Assembly (NCBI GenBank): GCA_030248195.1
Contig: JASAND010017590.1
Location: 1-64,000 of the forward strand
Direction: 5' to 3'
DNA length: 64,000 nt
Source: Trissonchulus latispiculum
Taxonomy: Eukaryota; Nematoda; Enoplea; Enoplida; Ironidae
Shown here piece by piece: positions 13,732 through 25,588 of this stretch (positions within the stretch are counted from its first letter, which is position 1; each line of letters opens with the position of its first letter). The translations under genes were made by a program, and so were the position numbers. The notes under the pieces are model-generated. The model did no database searches and was not told the DNA's origin. It worked only from the letters and a program-made list of their open reading frames with translations.

Positions 13732-16700
13732 TATAGGTTGTCTGTTATTTATTGGCTCAAAAGGTACTGGCACCTGACCGGGTCTTTCTCCTCCGAGGCA
13801 ACCACGAAATGCGGTACATGCAGAAGGAGATGAAGTTTCAGAACCTATTCTTCAAGTTAGTAGGACAATTTAAGTTAAATATACTTTGCTCTTCTGCTAA
13901 TAATATTGAAACATTTTGAGCACTGATTTATAGTTAAGTTGTTTTTAGACACAAATGGGAAAGTATATGAAGAAATTTTGGCTGTTTCTCTTTGGGGGTT
14001 CCTTTAGGTTTTTAGTTCCACCAGCTAAGTAAATGATTCCGAGAATTTGCCCAAATATTTTTGGTTTTTTTAGTCGAACATTTTACTCACGCCCTGTCCC
14101 CCCCTTTTTGGCCTGGATAACTAAAAAATTTAAATTTAAAACTTCCTGAAAAATTTCGAAGAAAATGTTTGTGGTTGACAAAATTTGATGTACAATTTAT
14201 TTCAGTGTCTGCACGGCCCTGTTTGGAGAGTCACGTGGGGAGCAGGTCTGGGAAAAGTTCAATCACTGCTTTGATGCCATGCCTTTGGCCGCCATCGTAG
14301 ATAACAGGGTAGGTTCTGTAGAGTTACGTATTGATTGGGGGGAATTTAATGTTTTTTTCTGTCGGCTAAAGGCTGGCAATTATTGGTCTCCACAATGTAC
14401 CCAGACCGACACAAAATACTGGAAGACCTCCCTCTCTCAGCGAGAAGCGGGGATTTTTTTCCAAATTATTCGGACCTGTGCTTTTCAGTGTGTTTTTGGA
14501 AGAAAAGTGTGCTTTTCTACTGAGAAAATGTGTTTTTTCTGAAAATCTGATTTTTCGCAATTTTAGCGCTTTCAGAACGGTTTTTACTACCTACAGCGTA
14601 TTCCTAGCTAATTTTAGTCATTCTAGAGATAAAAAAGTAAACACTGACTTGCAATGCGATTTAGAGGAGTAAAGGGCTAGATTATAGAATAATGTAAAAA
14701 ATGTGAAAGGGCGCAAGGGGCACAGACCCCCTCTCCCCCCAACAGTTGAAGATTTTTTCAAAAATCTCTACACCAACAATGGCAACCTTTAAATTTTTTA
14801 TTTTAAATGCTACAGGTTTGAACTTTGTAGGATGAAAATTTTGATAAAGATTTTCAGCATAAGAAAATAATAACATAAACTATAATAAATGGGAGGAGGG
14901 TCGATGCTTTGGAAGTTAAGCAAGGCAAGATATATATACAAGCTGCTCTGAAGGTGCAAACATGTTTTCCAAAATGTCTTTTTGTTTGTAGTACAAAGCT
15001 TTTCAAGTAATTAATAAAGTTTTGTTTCTGGAATTCAAAATTTTGGTGCGTTTTTAAGTGTGTTTTTCTAAGAAAATGGTGTGTTTTTCTGAAAAAAGTA
15101 TTCGAAAACACATTAAAAAAACACACAAATCAAATACTATGACCAGTAGGAAAGGACCGCTAGACCCTTTTGTACATTGAGTGCTGATTTTTACCATGTT
15201 GGTCATGTATGGTCATTTTGGTTGTCTTTTTTCTTGTAGATTTTCTGTGTCCATGGTGGTATTCCCAAGCCGAGCCTGTTGGGCGGTCAGGACCTACGAA
15301 CGGCCATCAATGCCATTCCCAACCGGCTCCATCTGAATCGAGACATTGGAACTCGCCAGCAGCCTTTGGCCTGGGACCTTCTATGGAATGATCCTCAATG
15401 GTACATTAGATGCTGTGTTTGCCGGGAGGGGGGGTGTTTTTTAATTGATTTTCAAGTTTTTTTCCGGAAGGAATTTTTAGCTATTCTCCTCCGGAGAAAT
15501 ACCAAATCCGGTCCGTTTTTCATAATATTCCAGCAAAATCAGTAACGTATTGACCAGAAGAATTTGACATTTTGTGAACATCTTTTTTATGGATGAATTA
15601 ACTGGACGCCGAAAGATTTGCGTGGGGGGTGGGAGTCCAAAATGGGGCAAAACATTCCTACAGCAAACCCATCCTGCATATGTACTATTAATTATTGATA
15701 TTAATTAATTCAGGCTTATTCTACAACCGAATTTCAACCAAGGCTGCTATCTAAGCGCGTTTTTTACTCAAGTAGTAGTGGTAGTTGTTTTTCTAATGAT
15801 TTAGATTTATTAAAGTGGTTTTTTTCCTGTGCGATGATTTAGATTTTTTAAAGTTGTTTTTTTCTTCTGTGCAATTTGTAGGCATGCCAGTGACGAGGAG
15901 CGGCTCGAGATGGACGGATTTGCTCACAACCTGATTCGTAAGACGGCCCATGTCTTCTCCTCCGAGGCCGCTGAAGCCTTTCTTCGTCGCCATTCCCTCA
16001 CCCACATTGTTCGGGCCCATTCAGTGCAGCAGGCTGGATTTCAGGTGCGCTACTGCGATTCGTTGACTTGGGGAGCGGGGGGGAGGTCTCCAAAGCTCTG
16101 CAATCCTTATACATGTGCTGTTATGAGGATATTGTCGTCTTAAGGCAGTCTTTTGCTAACTTTAGCAGAAGCTCCATTTTAGTTTATAGTAAAAAGAGAC
16201 TGCTAGCCCGACTCCTAACGAAGAATTTCTTAGAATATTCGTCCCGACGTAGAGAACCATTTTAACCCGAATTTTAACACGAGGATGGTTTTATCAGTTA
16301 ATTTTTGATTTGAATATAAAAACGTTGAGCATTAGAATTTTAGCAGATACGTACTTTTAGAATTTCTGAACTTGTCGAAACTTACTTCTACGGGATCGTG
16401 AGTTGCTGTTGATGGTTCACCCTTTCAGTTGTCCCTGCACAAACGTCTCTCTTAGATTTATGCCTCCTCCAGTCGCCAAATAATTATACCAACTTGGCCG
16501 TTTCTGTTTCAAAAACAGTTTTGTCAACTTTGCCTGCGTTTTATAAAGGATTTTTTACTATTTTAGATTTTGTAATTTTAGCTAACATATAGCGATTTTG
16601 TCAAGTTTTTAATTTGCAAATATTTTTCACCAACCTCCCCCTAAAATATTTTCCGGATTGCGACATACGTATGTACGATCAGCCTACATCCGACACCTAA

Positions 16701-17053
16701 TTTTTTATTACTGATGACTTGCAGATACTTGTTTTTCTATTTTCCTCACCTTTTCCCTTTCTTTTTTCTAGCTTCGCTACGGTGCCAAACTCCTGACAGT
16801 GTTTTCCTCCTCCAACTACTCTCGGAACAACTACGCCGCCTGTGTGCTGGTGGACCGGGATCGGGGCGAGCTGAAACTGTTTCGAATGAGTGACAATCTT
16901 GTGCCCCTGGGATCAACTTCAGACGTGGCGACGCCCACAACTGCGGCTGCCAACCGATCTCGCAGCTCCTCCAGTTCAGGGAGGGGAGATGAATTTCTGA
17001 ATCCGAATGAAATTCGACTGAAGACGCCTCCGGTTTCGCGGAAACGACGATAG
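3081..17053 (+). CDS. EF-hand / PPP-type serine/threonine protein phosphatase, 20-exon model
   Basis: Model exons: 3081-3218, 4137-4268, 4502-4616, 5879-6004, 6860-7001, 7267-7425, 7494-7556, 8503-8607, 9157-9282, 9615-9826, 10339-10482, 11056-11196, 11436-11509, 12433-12643, 13199-13329, 13737-13855, 14206-14308, 15240-15400, 15882-16044, 16772-17053. Phases agree at every junction and the sum is 2847 nt (948 aa). The C-terminal third is a PPP phosphatase, a two-metal phosphoserine/threonine hydrolase: GDLHG (about residue 630), GDYVDRG (662), RGNHE (693), CVHGG (750), RAH (845) and FSSSNY (866) are all present. Upstream, EF-hand-like loops are visible at 221-232 (D, G, E kept; other ligands lost) and 518-529 (NPNG core). 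A basic, serine-rich linker lies near 445-487 and a basic Ser-rich tail ends the protein. The ATG at 3081 has an in-frame TAG 18 bases upstream. PPEF/rdgC phosphatases carry EF-hands after the catalytic domain; here they precede it. Exons 1-3 match no family I recognise, and 5' exons may be missing. Confidence 0.82.
3285..3541. mobile_element. Short inverted-repeat element in intron 1, ends GGCCcGCACCCAG
   Basis: GGCCCGCACCCAG at the left is mirrored by CTGGGTGCGGCC at the right, both next to G or C runs. It contains the small palindrome GCGCCGAAGGCGCG. It is flanked by TATA-rich DNA, so a TA or TATA target is possible. It lies wholly in intron 1 of the phosphatase gene. Confidence 0.65.
4137..4268 (+). 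other. Cassette exon 2 of the phosphatase gene, possibly exonised tRNA-like repeat
   Basis: A 132 nt phase 0/0 exon that could be skipped without changing frame. On the minus strand it contains a B-box-like GGATCGAATCT. Two blocks, AGATTCGATCCTG and GTCTACATTCT, recur in the same order at 22694-22741 in a tRNA-like repeat. It is therefore either a real exon that resembles a SINE by chance, or a SINE taken into the coding sequence. The flanking acceptor (TTTAAG) and donor (GTAAGC) are acceptable. Confidence 0.45.
4789..4845. repeat. (TA)n microsatellite in phosphatase intron 3
   Basis: An almost pure TA dinucleotide run, interrupted by ACGTAT and AATAT. Confidence 0.9.
6480..6836. mobile_element. 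G-tract MITE with CAGGGTATTTTT ends and 5 bp target duplication (copy A)
   Basis: It begins CAGGGTATTTTTTA and ends TAAAAAATACCCTG, and is flanked on both sides by GTTGT (6475-6479 and 6837-6841). Inside the ends lie runs of 7-11 Gs. The middle contains the hairpin-forming CCGGCGAAGCCGG and the phrase GCCTATTTTTGGCAAAAATT shared with copy B. It lies in intron 4 of the phosphatase gene. No transposase is present. Confidence 0.8.
8653..9066. mobile_element. G-tract MITE copy B with duplicated right end
   Basis: Same family as 6480-6836. The left end CTAGGGTATTTTTA is preceded by TGTCA (8648-8652). The right end TAAAAATGCCCTG occurs twice, at 9024 and 9066, each followed by TGTCA. The last 42 bases (9025-9066) repeat the preceding right terminus. 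It lies in intron 8 of the phosphatase gene. Confidence 0.78.
10339..10514 (+). other. Exon 11 with an alternative early stop (intron 11 retention)
   Basis: The exon encodes a serine- and arginine-rich linker. Using the donor GTGAGG at 10483 joins in frame to 11056 and on to the phosphatase domain. If the donor is ignored the frame runs to a TAG at 10512-10514 after the residues RRISK. That would give an EF-hand-only product without the catalytic domain. Both readings are open, and only transcript data can choose between them. Confidence 0.5.
10747..10820 (+). repeat. tRNA-derived SINE-like sequence in phosphatase intron 11
   Basis: Has an A-box-like TAGCTCAGTTTGCAGAGCG and a B-box-like GGGCTCGATTCCC at normal tRNA spacing. 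The acceptor stem does not pair and the T-arm is imperfect, so it is not a functional tRNA. It fits a pol III-derived retroposon head. Confidence 0.6.
11776..11925. mobile_element. 150 bp MITE with TA target duplication (Tc1/mariner-like)
   Basis: CAGTACCCTCC at the left and GGAGGGTACTG at the right are perfect inverted repeats flanked by TA on each side (11774-11775, 11926-11927). TA duplication is the mark of the Tc1/mariner superfamily. It lies in phosphatase intron 13 and has no coding sequence. Confidence 0.8.
11945..12285. repeat. C-tract repeat, probably inverted relative of the CAGGG G-tract MITEs
   Basis: C runs of 7-13 at 11984-11996 and 12205-12212 bracket an AT-rich core. The general plan of tract, AT-rich core and tract resembles copies A and B read on the other strand. 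Precise ends were not found. Confidence 0.45.
13693..13731. repeat. (GATT)n microsatellite next to the exon 16 acceptor
   Basis: About nine GATT units end five bases before the acceptor AG of phosphatase exon 16 and take the place of the usual polypyrimidine tract. Confidence 0.9.
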
Positions 17054-19807
17054 ATGAAAGAAGTTGGATTTGGATTCCTTTCTTGATGTCTTCTTCAAAT
17101 TCTCGTTCTGTCTTTCTCTGTGTGTAGCATTGCATCTCATTTGGACACTCTCACACAGACTTGGAACACATTGTACAGAAATGTGTGTAGTGTTGTTGTG
17201 TTGTGTTGTGCAAGCGTGTTTTGTGGTTTGTTGAAGCTGGTCTGCATTTTTGCCTTCTTTTTTGGATTGTATTATTTGGGTTTTTGCTGTAATATTTAAC
17301 GGAAGTAAAGCGAGCGTGTGTTCTTTACTCTTAGCTATAGGAATGAATTCTACACCTAAGTTAATAGTAGTCAAGGCACATATCCTCTGAAACAACGAAT
17401 ATCGGAAATTCTGACAACTATTCAGGTCAAACCTGAGAATTTGGAAATTTCGCACTTGACCACATCAGCCTAAAGTCTGTACTAAGGTCATATTTTAATG
17501 TACAAGGCTTAAGAGTGGGTAGTTGGTTTTTGCAATGCCCACTTTAGTTAGGAATAGGAATACATCTCAATTTCATCAGATGAGTGAAACTTTAACTTAG
17601 CAGTCAGTCGTTTTCAGTCCGTAGTTCTATCAAAAAGTGGTGCAGTTGTTTTTGAAACGACGTTTTTAGTTGGAAAGAGATCTATACATCATTGTAAGGC
17701 TACGCCTCATGCAATGGAGGCACTAGTCTGGTATAATGTTGACGACATGAAATATGGGTGTTTTCAGCATCGAATTCTCTTGCGATTTTTACCACTGCGA
17801 AATTATGCTGAAAAAACCCGACTAGTAGTTTTTGAAAAATGGATGTTCAAAACAAATCAGTTGCAGTTTTGCGGACATAATGTTTCGGTCAAATCTACAG
17901 TTTAAGCACTAAACTTAATCGAATAGACGTGGGTAAAATGTGCAATAGATCGATATATCTATAATTTAAATATCCATAGTATTAGTGGCGTAAGAGAAAA
18001 ATAACCGAAGGGAAGCCGGTGCCAAGGGTAGGCTCTGAGTTGTAACTGGATATCGGATGCCCACGGGCAGAGATGTTGGCCGCCGGTAGGCCGAACCAGG
18101 TAAATTCGTGATATTATCTGTTATACATAACCATGAGTATACAACAGTATGCATAATTTACGGCAAAACGATTGCAAAATGCACCAAATACAAAACTGGT
18201 TGTGGACGGCGAGTTTGCATCGTCCGGCTAGTTTCCAGTGTTGACAAATCATACGATACGAACCACTGTATTGTGCGAATGGAGCTGTCAAGATATGGCA
18301 ATATCTGCTTTTTTGAGCAAGTTAACTTTTAGCCCTAAAAGTTGCATTCTACAGTTATGCTCAGCTAATCAATCAATTTCAAAATCAATTCCGGTTTCTG
18401 GTTCCAAGTATAAAATTTGGAATTACAAGTTCAGAGTTTGCTAACAGTTGACGCAGCTTCGCTGTAAGCTATGTACAATCGCAATAATTAATCCATGCTA
18501 TAAAGCAGTATAAAACAAATGGATTTTATAAATAAAATCTTTTGTCTTCAATAAACAACGATGCCTATTACATACTCACTGGAGCTTAGCTTCACTGAAG
18601 GTAAACAACCTGGAATTTATAATGTTTGGAATTTATAATGTTGGAACCCCCATAGCAATGAAAACAAATTTTCAGTTGGGATTTTGCTTATTTTCGAAAT
18701 TAGTATATATACGTGACTGCAGCGGAAATAAGAAGCTAATGTTTCAATCCAGCTAATGACATGTCATTTTGAAATCTATAGTTATAAACCCTTTTAAGTT
18801 CCGCCAATTATGTTTCTCCGCTTATCTAAAAATAGTTATTTTAGATTAAACAGGTGAAATTTAAGACGTAGGGCGCATGATTGACTTCTTTATAAAAAAT
18901 ATATAGCCTCGAGTTTTTTTATTACAAAGGTTTATTAATTGTGATTAGTTTGCTTTAAAGCGAAATGATATAAACTGAACACTCAGTTTTCATCGAGAAA
19001 ATTATTTAGCGAGAATTTTTTTGTTTGTTCATTATTCGACACGACAGGTCACTGGTATCCAATGATCATAATTAGTTCCCTTATATTATCGAAGAAGAGT
19101 AAGCCACTAGAGGCAGAGGGTCCTCTTTTTTGCATTGTGTAACGGTGCTCCGACCACAACAGCTATATGTGTGATCATTATCATAACATAAGAACGAGTG
19201 GGGTCATAAGATATCCAGAGATATCTTTAACCGTCGCAAAGGAATCCTTTGCTTGGTCGAGGATTTTCTTTATTTCCCTGCCCAAGTAGTTTTTGGGGGG
19301 AATAGGGGTCGTCTGTACTAAGATTTATTTATTTAAAGGACGAAATAAAGGTTACATACATTACCTGGATGATTCTGATGATTCTGACTCATCAGCAATT
19401 AAAAATGAAACTATTTCCAGTTGTTAATGTTCTAGTCAGGCAAAACCATGTATTTTGAAATAACTTTATTGGTGCGAGCAAATTCTTGAATGAAGTTGCC
19501 TTGAAATCAATTTAAAATGAGTATGAATTCCTAAATAATTAATGAAACACCAAACTTTAACCGAGACTGCAACTCTTAGGCAACTGCAGGCTTAAGATTT
19601 TTTAAAATTCAAAATTTTTAATTAGTTTAATTTTTGGTTAAACTTTTATCAGTGTCTGTCCTGTCTCCTGTCTGTCCCGTTTATATATTACACTATTTTA
19701 ATGCGAGAATTGTACACTTTCTAATTTGGGGAGGGAAGTAGTTAAATTGGGTCTTTGGGAGGAATTAAAGATATATTAATCGAGTCCTACACAACCGCAT
19801 TCTGTCC
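17054..19807. other. 3' region of the phosphatase gene and gene-free DNA
   Basis: Probably starts with the 3' UTR. I saw no AATAAA close to the stop; the first candidates are at about 18530 and 18551, the end of a long AT-rich stretch. No exon-like frame or recognisable domain is seen. Confidence 0.4.
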
Positions 19808-20504
19808 ATTGTTTCCCATTAGGGCACTCTTTTCAATTTCTCCAGTTTTGACTGTTTCGTTAGGGCACTGTTTCATTAGGGCACCGTTAAGTTAGGGCAC
19901 CCTTTACATGTTCCTTTAATAGTGCAGACTATTTGACTTTGTCATACTGGTTGACTTTTTTTCGAATAAATGTAGTTTTGTGTAGTTAACAATTAATCAG
20001 ACAATTATCATGTAAGTTAGAACTAGAAGTATTGTTCCAAATGGTAGAGTCCGCAAATATTATTCTTTCCGTAGGATAAACAATTTAAAAGTATACAATT
20101 ATTTAGTACCTGATTTAAAACTTTTATTTTTAAAAATTCCAATTCTTCCTTTCTTAGGTATACATTAGTCAAGATTTTGCTGAAGTCATCTTCAAGTGCT
20201 GATGCAAAAATCAAACGTGCATAGAGAGAAATTAAAATTCTTAAACAAATTGAAAAATTTTGTGAATACACTCAGTACTTTTTAACACACAATTAATAGT
20301 TACTAAACAGGGGGAAATAATTGATGGTACATGCTTAAAGATACAATGGCACATCATCTTACTGACCAACTTACTCAAATTTTTAAACAGTGTCAGTTTC
20401 TCTATGTGCAGTGCCCTAACGAAACCTTTTGTTATTAAATAGTAAGGGCAATAACTGAAGTGACATGGGTGCCCTAACGAAACAGTGCCCTAATGGGAGA
20501 CAAT
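19808..20504. mobile_element. 0.7 kb inverted-repeat element with repeated TTAGGGCAC ends
   Basis: The left end reads ATTGTTTCCCATTAGGGCAC and then repeats TTAGGGCAC three more times by 19900. The right end mirrors it with GTGCCCTAACGAAAC, GTGCCCTAATGGGAGACAAT and another copy near 20413. The interior is AT-rich and non-coding. The TTAGGG motif is part of the element, not a telomere. Confidence 0.7.
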
Positions 20505-22384
20505 CCACAACCGTTTGCAATTACCACCATAACTAATTAAAAGTTTCTGCAGGTTGTAGCCTTTGATTTGACTTGGCAATTTCTGTAGACATGCTTTCAA
20601 CAATGAAAAGTTGACCTTTAAATGCTTTTATGGTTAACTTTCCTAAATACTTTGGAAATTTGAGCCTTGGCAAAGTTCCCCTGCCAAGTTCGCAAGCTGC
20701 CCGCAGGGTTATCCTTAATTGCCTGGATCTAATGTGAGTCTAAAAAATAATTGCTCCACTCAAATGTGACTTCTAATCGGCTTCGAAGTTGTAGCAAACC
20801 TTTGGCCTCATGAACATACACCTTTAGCTATGTGCCTAGTCGAGAGTTGCATACTCTGTGAAAATCAGCATAATTCTAGAAATGTTCATTTCTTCCTATT
20901 GCGGCCTGGCCAATTTAAGGTCATAACATGGGAGAGGGGGAATTTTGAGGAAAAGTTTTGGGACTGCGAACTTTTTGACTTTGATCCGCTCAAAAAATTA
21001 GGGCCACTTTTCTGGAGGGTCTAACCTTGAAAATTCAATTTATTTATGCCTGGCAACACTCAAGTCTTACTTGAAGCTCAACCTAAACATCATGTGTTAG
21101 CATCAAACGTTTTCATGCACGTCTGCTTTGCGGTCTACGTGCTGCTTCGGCTAAGCTAGTGTTGTTTTAATTGGTAAATGCAGTTTTATGACCACGCATT
21201 AGCATAGGGTCGGATACTGGGGCGGCTTGTCCCAAGAAAATTTTGTGGTGAAGCTTGTTTCATAAGTATAAGCAAGGTATAAGTTAATGAATTTGCCGCA
21301 TAATTAATGTAAATTAGTAAAGCTCGGAAGTTTGTTCGGGAATTAAATTCGCAACAAAATTATTAATTTCTCAAAAAAATTTCAAACGTTTGGTCGATTT
21401 TCTTAAAAATTGCAAAATTTTAGTTAAAAAATTCAGGCGAAACCGAAATGTTTTAAAATCTCAATGTAAAAACCTATTTTTTTCTTGCCATTTTGTCCTA
21501 CCCCTTAGTCAATATTTTCCTTAGCCCTTGCTCTCGACGACTGTGTAGACCTGTACCTTATCCGGGGTTAGAGGTAGGTGCTTGGACCCCCATACCCCTT
21601 CGGGTGTTAACCTACGTTTATGACGGACAAAATTTTGCAATTTCAAAATTTTTTGCAAAACCAACTCTTGTTTTTCAATTTTTGATTATTTGCTTATTGC
21701 CATTATATTTAGTAATGCTATAATTTCTATTTGATATCACCATGTGTTTTGATAGGGATTAGGATAGGGATTGATATTAGATCAGCACATTTTTGGTAGA
21801 GCGGTTCGGGAGAAATTTTATGTCCCATGACCTTCTAATTCTTGTTTGCTTCGTGAAGCAAACCAGGTTTCGGCCCTCAAAATGCTTAAACATGATAAGC
21901 AGTTAGAGATCAGAATGTTAGTGTCCTAAAAAGATATATGCAATTCCAGATCATTTATCTTGGCAGCAATTTATTAGAGGAGTCCTCTGTCTAAACTATC
22001 TCACTCTCATACAACGTGTGAAGCCTAACATGATATTATTTTTTACAACAAAGTGTATAAGGATAGACCCTCACTTCAGAAGGTCCTTATCCTCTCTAAC
22101 CTCCTTCCATTAGGGAAATTATAGTCTAGGCTCTAAGTTGGGGAAAGGTCCTAACCTTGTTAGCAATCCCCGACCCCCCTTATTCAGCACATTCAACAGC
22201 TGATATATAAGATGTTCTCGGTTGGCTTTTAGCTCAGCTTTATCTGTGCTTGTTTTTGTTGTTTACATTTTGACTACGTCTGTTGCAACATGTAGCTCAC
22301 GTGACACTTGGGGAGGTTGAACTCAGCGTTGGATAGACGTTATCAGTCAAAAAATCCAATTGTCACTAAAACACCCGACGAGAC
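20505..22384. other. Gene-free DNA containing one copy of a dispersed repeat
   Basis: No gene-like frames. About 21197-21625 is related to 56197-56575 (see the repeat entries). The rest shows nothing I can name. Confidence 0.4.
21197..21625. repeat. Dispersed repeat copy 1 (CATTAGCATAGGGTCGG)
   Basis: Starts CATTAGCATAGGGTCGG, then GGCGGCTTGTCCC and AGAAAATTTTG. It ends GTTAACCTACG near 21620. The same landmarks in the same order lie at 56197-56575. Function and class unknown. Confidence 0.6.
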
Positions 22385-22395
22385 CCCAATAATTC

Positions 22396-22477
22396 GGGCT
22401 TCAGGTGGAATTCGAACCCACGACTTCCGAATTAACGATCCGATCGCTCTGCCAACTGGGCTACCGAGATCACAGTC
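22396..22477 (-). repeat. tRNA-like sequence (SINE head or tRNA pseudogene)
   Basis: On the minus strand it shows an A box TAGCCCAGTTGGCAGAGCG and a B box GGGTTCGAATTCC with tRNA-like spacing and an anticodon-arm-like hairpin. The acceptor ends do not pair. It is better read as tRNA-derived than as a working tRNA gene. Confidence 0.6.
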
Positions 22478-22687
22478 GAATCAAGCTAGAAGGAGTTCGT
22501 ATCCAAACTGACGTGACAATAAACGCACAAAAGCAATGTACATTGTCAGTGGAGCGAGATAGCTCTTAACTGGCACATACTGTAAATTTTTAGATTTAAT
22601 TAAATTAGATTTAATAAATTAAAGGGATTAGTAAACTCGATTAAAGAATAAAAGTATTAGTTAGAATTCCGAACAAAAAATGGGGTA

Positions 22688-22765
22688 ACCTGGTGAGATT
22701 CGATCCTGCGGTCTTCTGCTTTACGGGTCTACATTCTTCTCAACCGGTCACAGAAGCTTCAGTGG
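22688..22765 (-). repeat. Second tRNA-like sequence, related to phosphatase exon 2
   Basis: On the minus strand it has a B-box-like GGATCGAATCTC downstream of AGAATGTAGAC. Two blocks of 13 and 11 bases match phosphatase exon 2 (4183-4195 and 4228-4238). Confidence 0.45.
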
Positions 22766-23243
22766 AAAAAGCTGAAAAAATGAGAACCCAATACGCACAA
22801 AATTCAAGCACAGCCATTTTCATGTGCTAAAGACGGTTAAACTTTTTGATTTAGTATCCTTTTATATTGTTGAACGCTAGAAGTATTTGTAATAAGATAC
22901 CTGATTTATGTTACCTAGTGGACAGCAATAGAGATAATATGGTATGTGTCACTGAATCCTGGTTAAACTGCAACTACAGTGATGTCATGTTAGATACTGT
23001 ATATTACTTACACATGATGTTATTAGAGCTGATAGAGATTCTAAGCGGACTGTGGGTGGTGGGGTGCTGCTTTTACTGCCAAAATTGATGAAATATAGAA
23101 TTTTGGAAACCGTGTCAACCGAATATTTTGAAGCGTTATTTTGCGACTAGTATGTTAATTGCAAAGAAGCTTTTAGGCTAATACTTATCTATAGGTCTCC
23201 CTCTACAGACAAAGAACTGTCTACCAGTGCCCTAATCTCAAAA

Positions 23244-25588
23244 TTGCAAGAATATTGCAATTCAAGATTAGTTACTTTCGTGGTTGGTGACTTTAACTAT
23301 CCTTCTATTGATTGGAATGATGCAGATGATATGCCAAGGATTGAAAATAAATTTTTTGTATCCATGATGGAGATGGGTTTCAAACAGTGCATGAATGAGC
23401 CTACTCATGACAAAGGAAATATCTTAGATCTAATTTTTACCAATGATATCAACTGTATTGCAGATTTAAATTGCTCCTTACCAACATTAGCGAGTGATCA
23501 TCTTCAAGTTCATGGAAAATTTGGACCTTTTTCGAGTTCAAATCTAGCCCCAAAAACTTGTTTTTATAATTTTCATAAAGCAAATTTAATAGCTATGACA
23601 ACGTTTTCATGAAATATTAATTGGGAAGAAAAACTATTAGCGCAAAAAACTAACTTGGATATGATGTGGAACTGTTTCAAGACTATTTTAACTGATTGTA
23701 TTTCACGTTATGTACCGTTATGTAGCATACGTAATACGTTCCGTTGGTCAGTCAATACTAATAAGCTACATAGACGGCAAATAACGTTGCATAGAAAATA
23801 TAAAGTAAATCCTAGCCTCAGAAACAGAATTGCCTGGCAACTGGTATCGAGAGAAGCAAGACGAGCAAAACGGAAAGTCGTTTTTCTAAGAGAAGCTAAA
23901 TTACTGCAAAATCCATCCGATAGAAAGTTTTGGCGGCATGTAAGATCGCGCCTAACACCAAAATCGGACATTCCATTGATGATCAAGAATGGTAACGATT
24001 TCGAGGGACGATGAAAAAGCTGAAATGTGTAACAACTATTTTTCTTCAGTTTTTACGACTGACAATAAAATTGCGTTACAAAATTTACCAGTTTCGCAAA
24101 CTTCAATAGAGACAGTGTTTTTTACGGAAGAAACAGTAATGAAATACTTAAAAAATTTAAAACCAAAATTAAGTAATGGCACTGATGAAATTCCACAATT
24201 CTTGCTGAATAAATTAGCTTTAACTTTGGCTAAACCTTTATCGATTATTTATACTCAATGCTTTAAATCTGGATCTCTACCTACTGAGTGGAAGCTTGCA
24301 AAAGTTATCCCGATTCATAAAAAAATCATTAAGAACGGTTTTTGAGAATTATAGGCCAGTTAGTCTTTTATGTGGTAGTAGTAAACCAATGGAGGAAATA
24401 GTTGCTGATGCCATTAGGTCCTATTTGACCGAAACTGATAAATTTGACCACAACCAATTTGGATTTAGGCCTAAAAGATCCACAACTGTACAGCTTTTGG
24501 ATACCTATAACTTGTGTACTGAAGCTGCCGATAATCATTACATGATTGATATAATTTTCTTAGATGTGGCAAAAGCCTTTGACACAGTTACACATAACAA
24601 GTTAATACAAATTTTGCGATCTTTGGGCATTGAAGGAGCTCTTTTACGTTGGCTTGAAAACTATCTCTCTGAGAGATGTCAGTATGTTGATATTAATGGT
24701 AGTAGATCTACAGTACAAAAAGTGACATAAGGGATACCTCAAGGCAGTGTATTAGGTCCATTATTATTCTTAATATACATAAATGATATTAGCAAAGTTC
24801 TTAAAACCCTAAAGATTCGACTTTTTGCAGACGACGCTAAACTTTTCTTAGTTCATTCTAACCCAATACTTGCTCAAATACTTATGCAGAACGATTTAAA
24901 TGCTATCTTCGAGTGGACTAAACTTAAACAGTTAGTACTAGCAGCAAATAAATGTTATGCAATGTATTTGGGATATGCTAATCCCAGGAACACTTACATG
25001 TTGGGTGAACATGCACTGATTGAAGCAACTCATTTTCGAGACTTAGGTGTTACTATCTCAAGTTTAGTTTAGTTTAGTTTAGTTTAGTTTAATGCCAGAA
25101 GTAATCTGAAGTTTTCGAAACATTGCTCGGAAATAGCTGAAATAGGTTTTAAACGGGTTAATCTGCTTTTTTCTGCTTTTCATTCAAAAAATATAAGTTT
25201 TCTTTTGAAGCTATATAAAACTTATGTTAGACCTAAATTGGAATATTGTTCAGAAGTTTGGTCACCTCATTTATTAAAAGATATTGATTTGATTGAAAAC
25301 GTGCAAAGGCGGTTTACCAAAAGATTGCCGGGTTTTACAAACCTCTCATAAACTGGTCGATTAATTAAATTAAAATTGCCGTCGCTGGAAGAACGACGTA
25401 TTGTCCGAGACTTGGTGATGGTATATAAGATACTCCATGGTTTAGTTGAACTTGATGTGAATTTGTTTTTCGAGATTAATATGTATCAAGGTACTAGACG
25501 TCATCCTTGGAAACTACTTGTGAAAAGAAATAACATTGATTCCCGTAAGTATTTTTTTACTAATAGAATTGTTCCAATATGGAATTAG
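23244..25588 (+). pseudogene. Broken endonuclease/reverse transcriptase ORF of the LINE
   Basis: At least five open blocks (23244-23612, 23655-24014, 23989-24345, 24296-24730, 25376-25588) are separated by stops and shifts. A TAA directly precedes GIPQGS at 24728. A run of TTTAG repeats interrupts the region after the catalytic FADD motif at about 25061-25091. It cannot make an intact enzyme. Confidence 0.85.
25061..25091. repeat. (TTTAG)n run inside the LINE RT region
   Basis: About six TTTAG units with no counterpart expected in the coding sequence; a local expansion after the element died. Confidence 0.85.

Noticed and set aside
3081..17053. Assignment to PPEF/rdgC
   Set aside because: Domain order is reversed and no IQ motif is evident, so no gene symbol is given.
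22396..22477. Functional tRNA gene on the minus strand
   Set aside because: A and B boxes are good but the acceptor stem does not pair and the anticodon loop is irregular. Better as tRNA-derived repeat.
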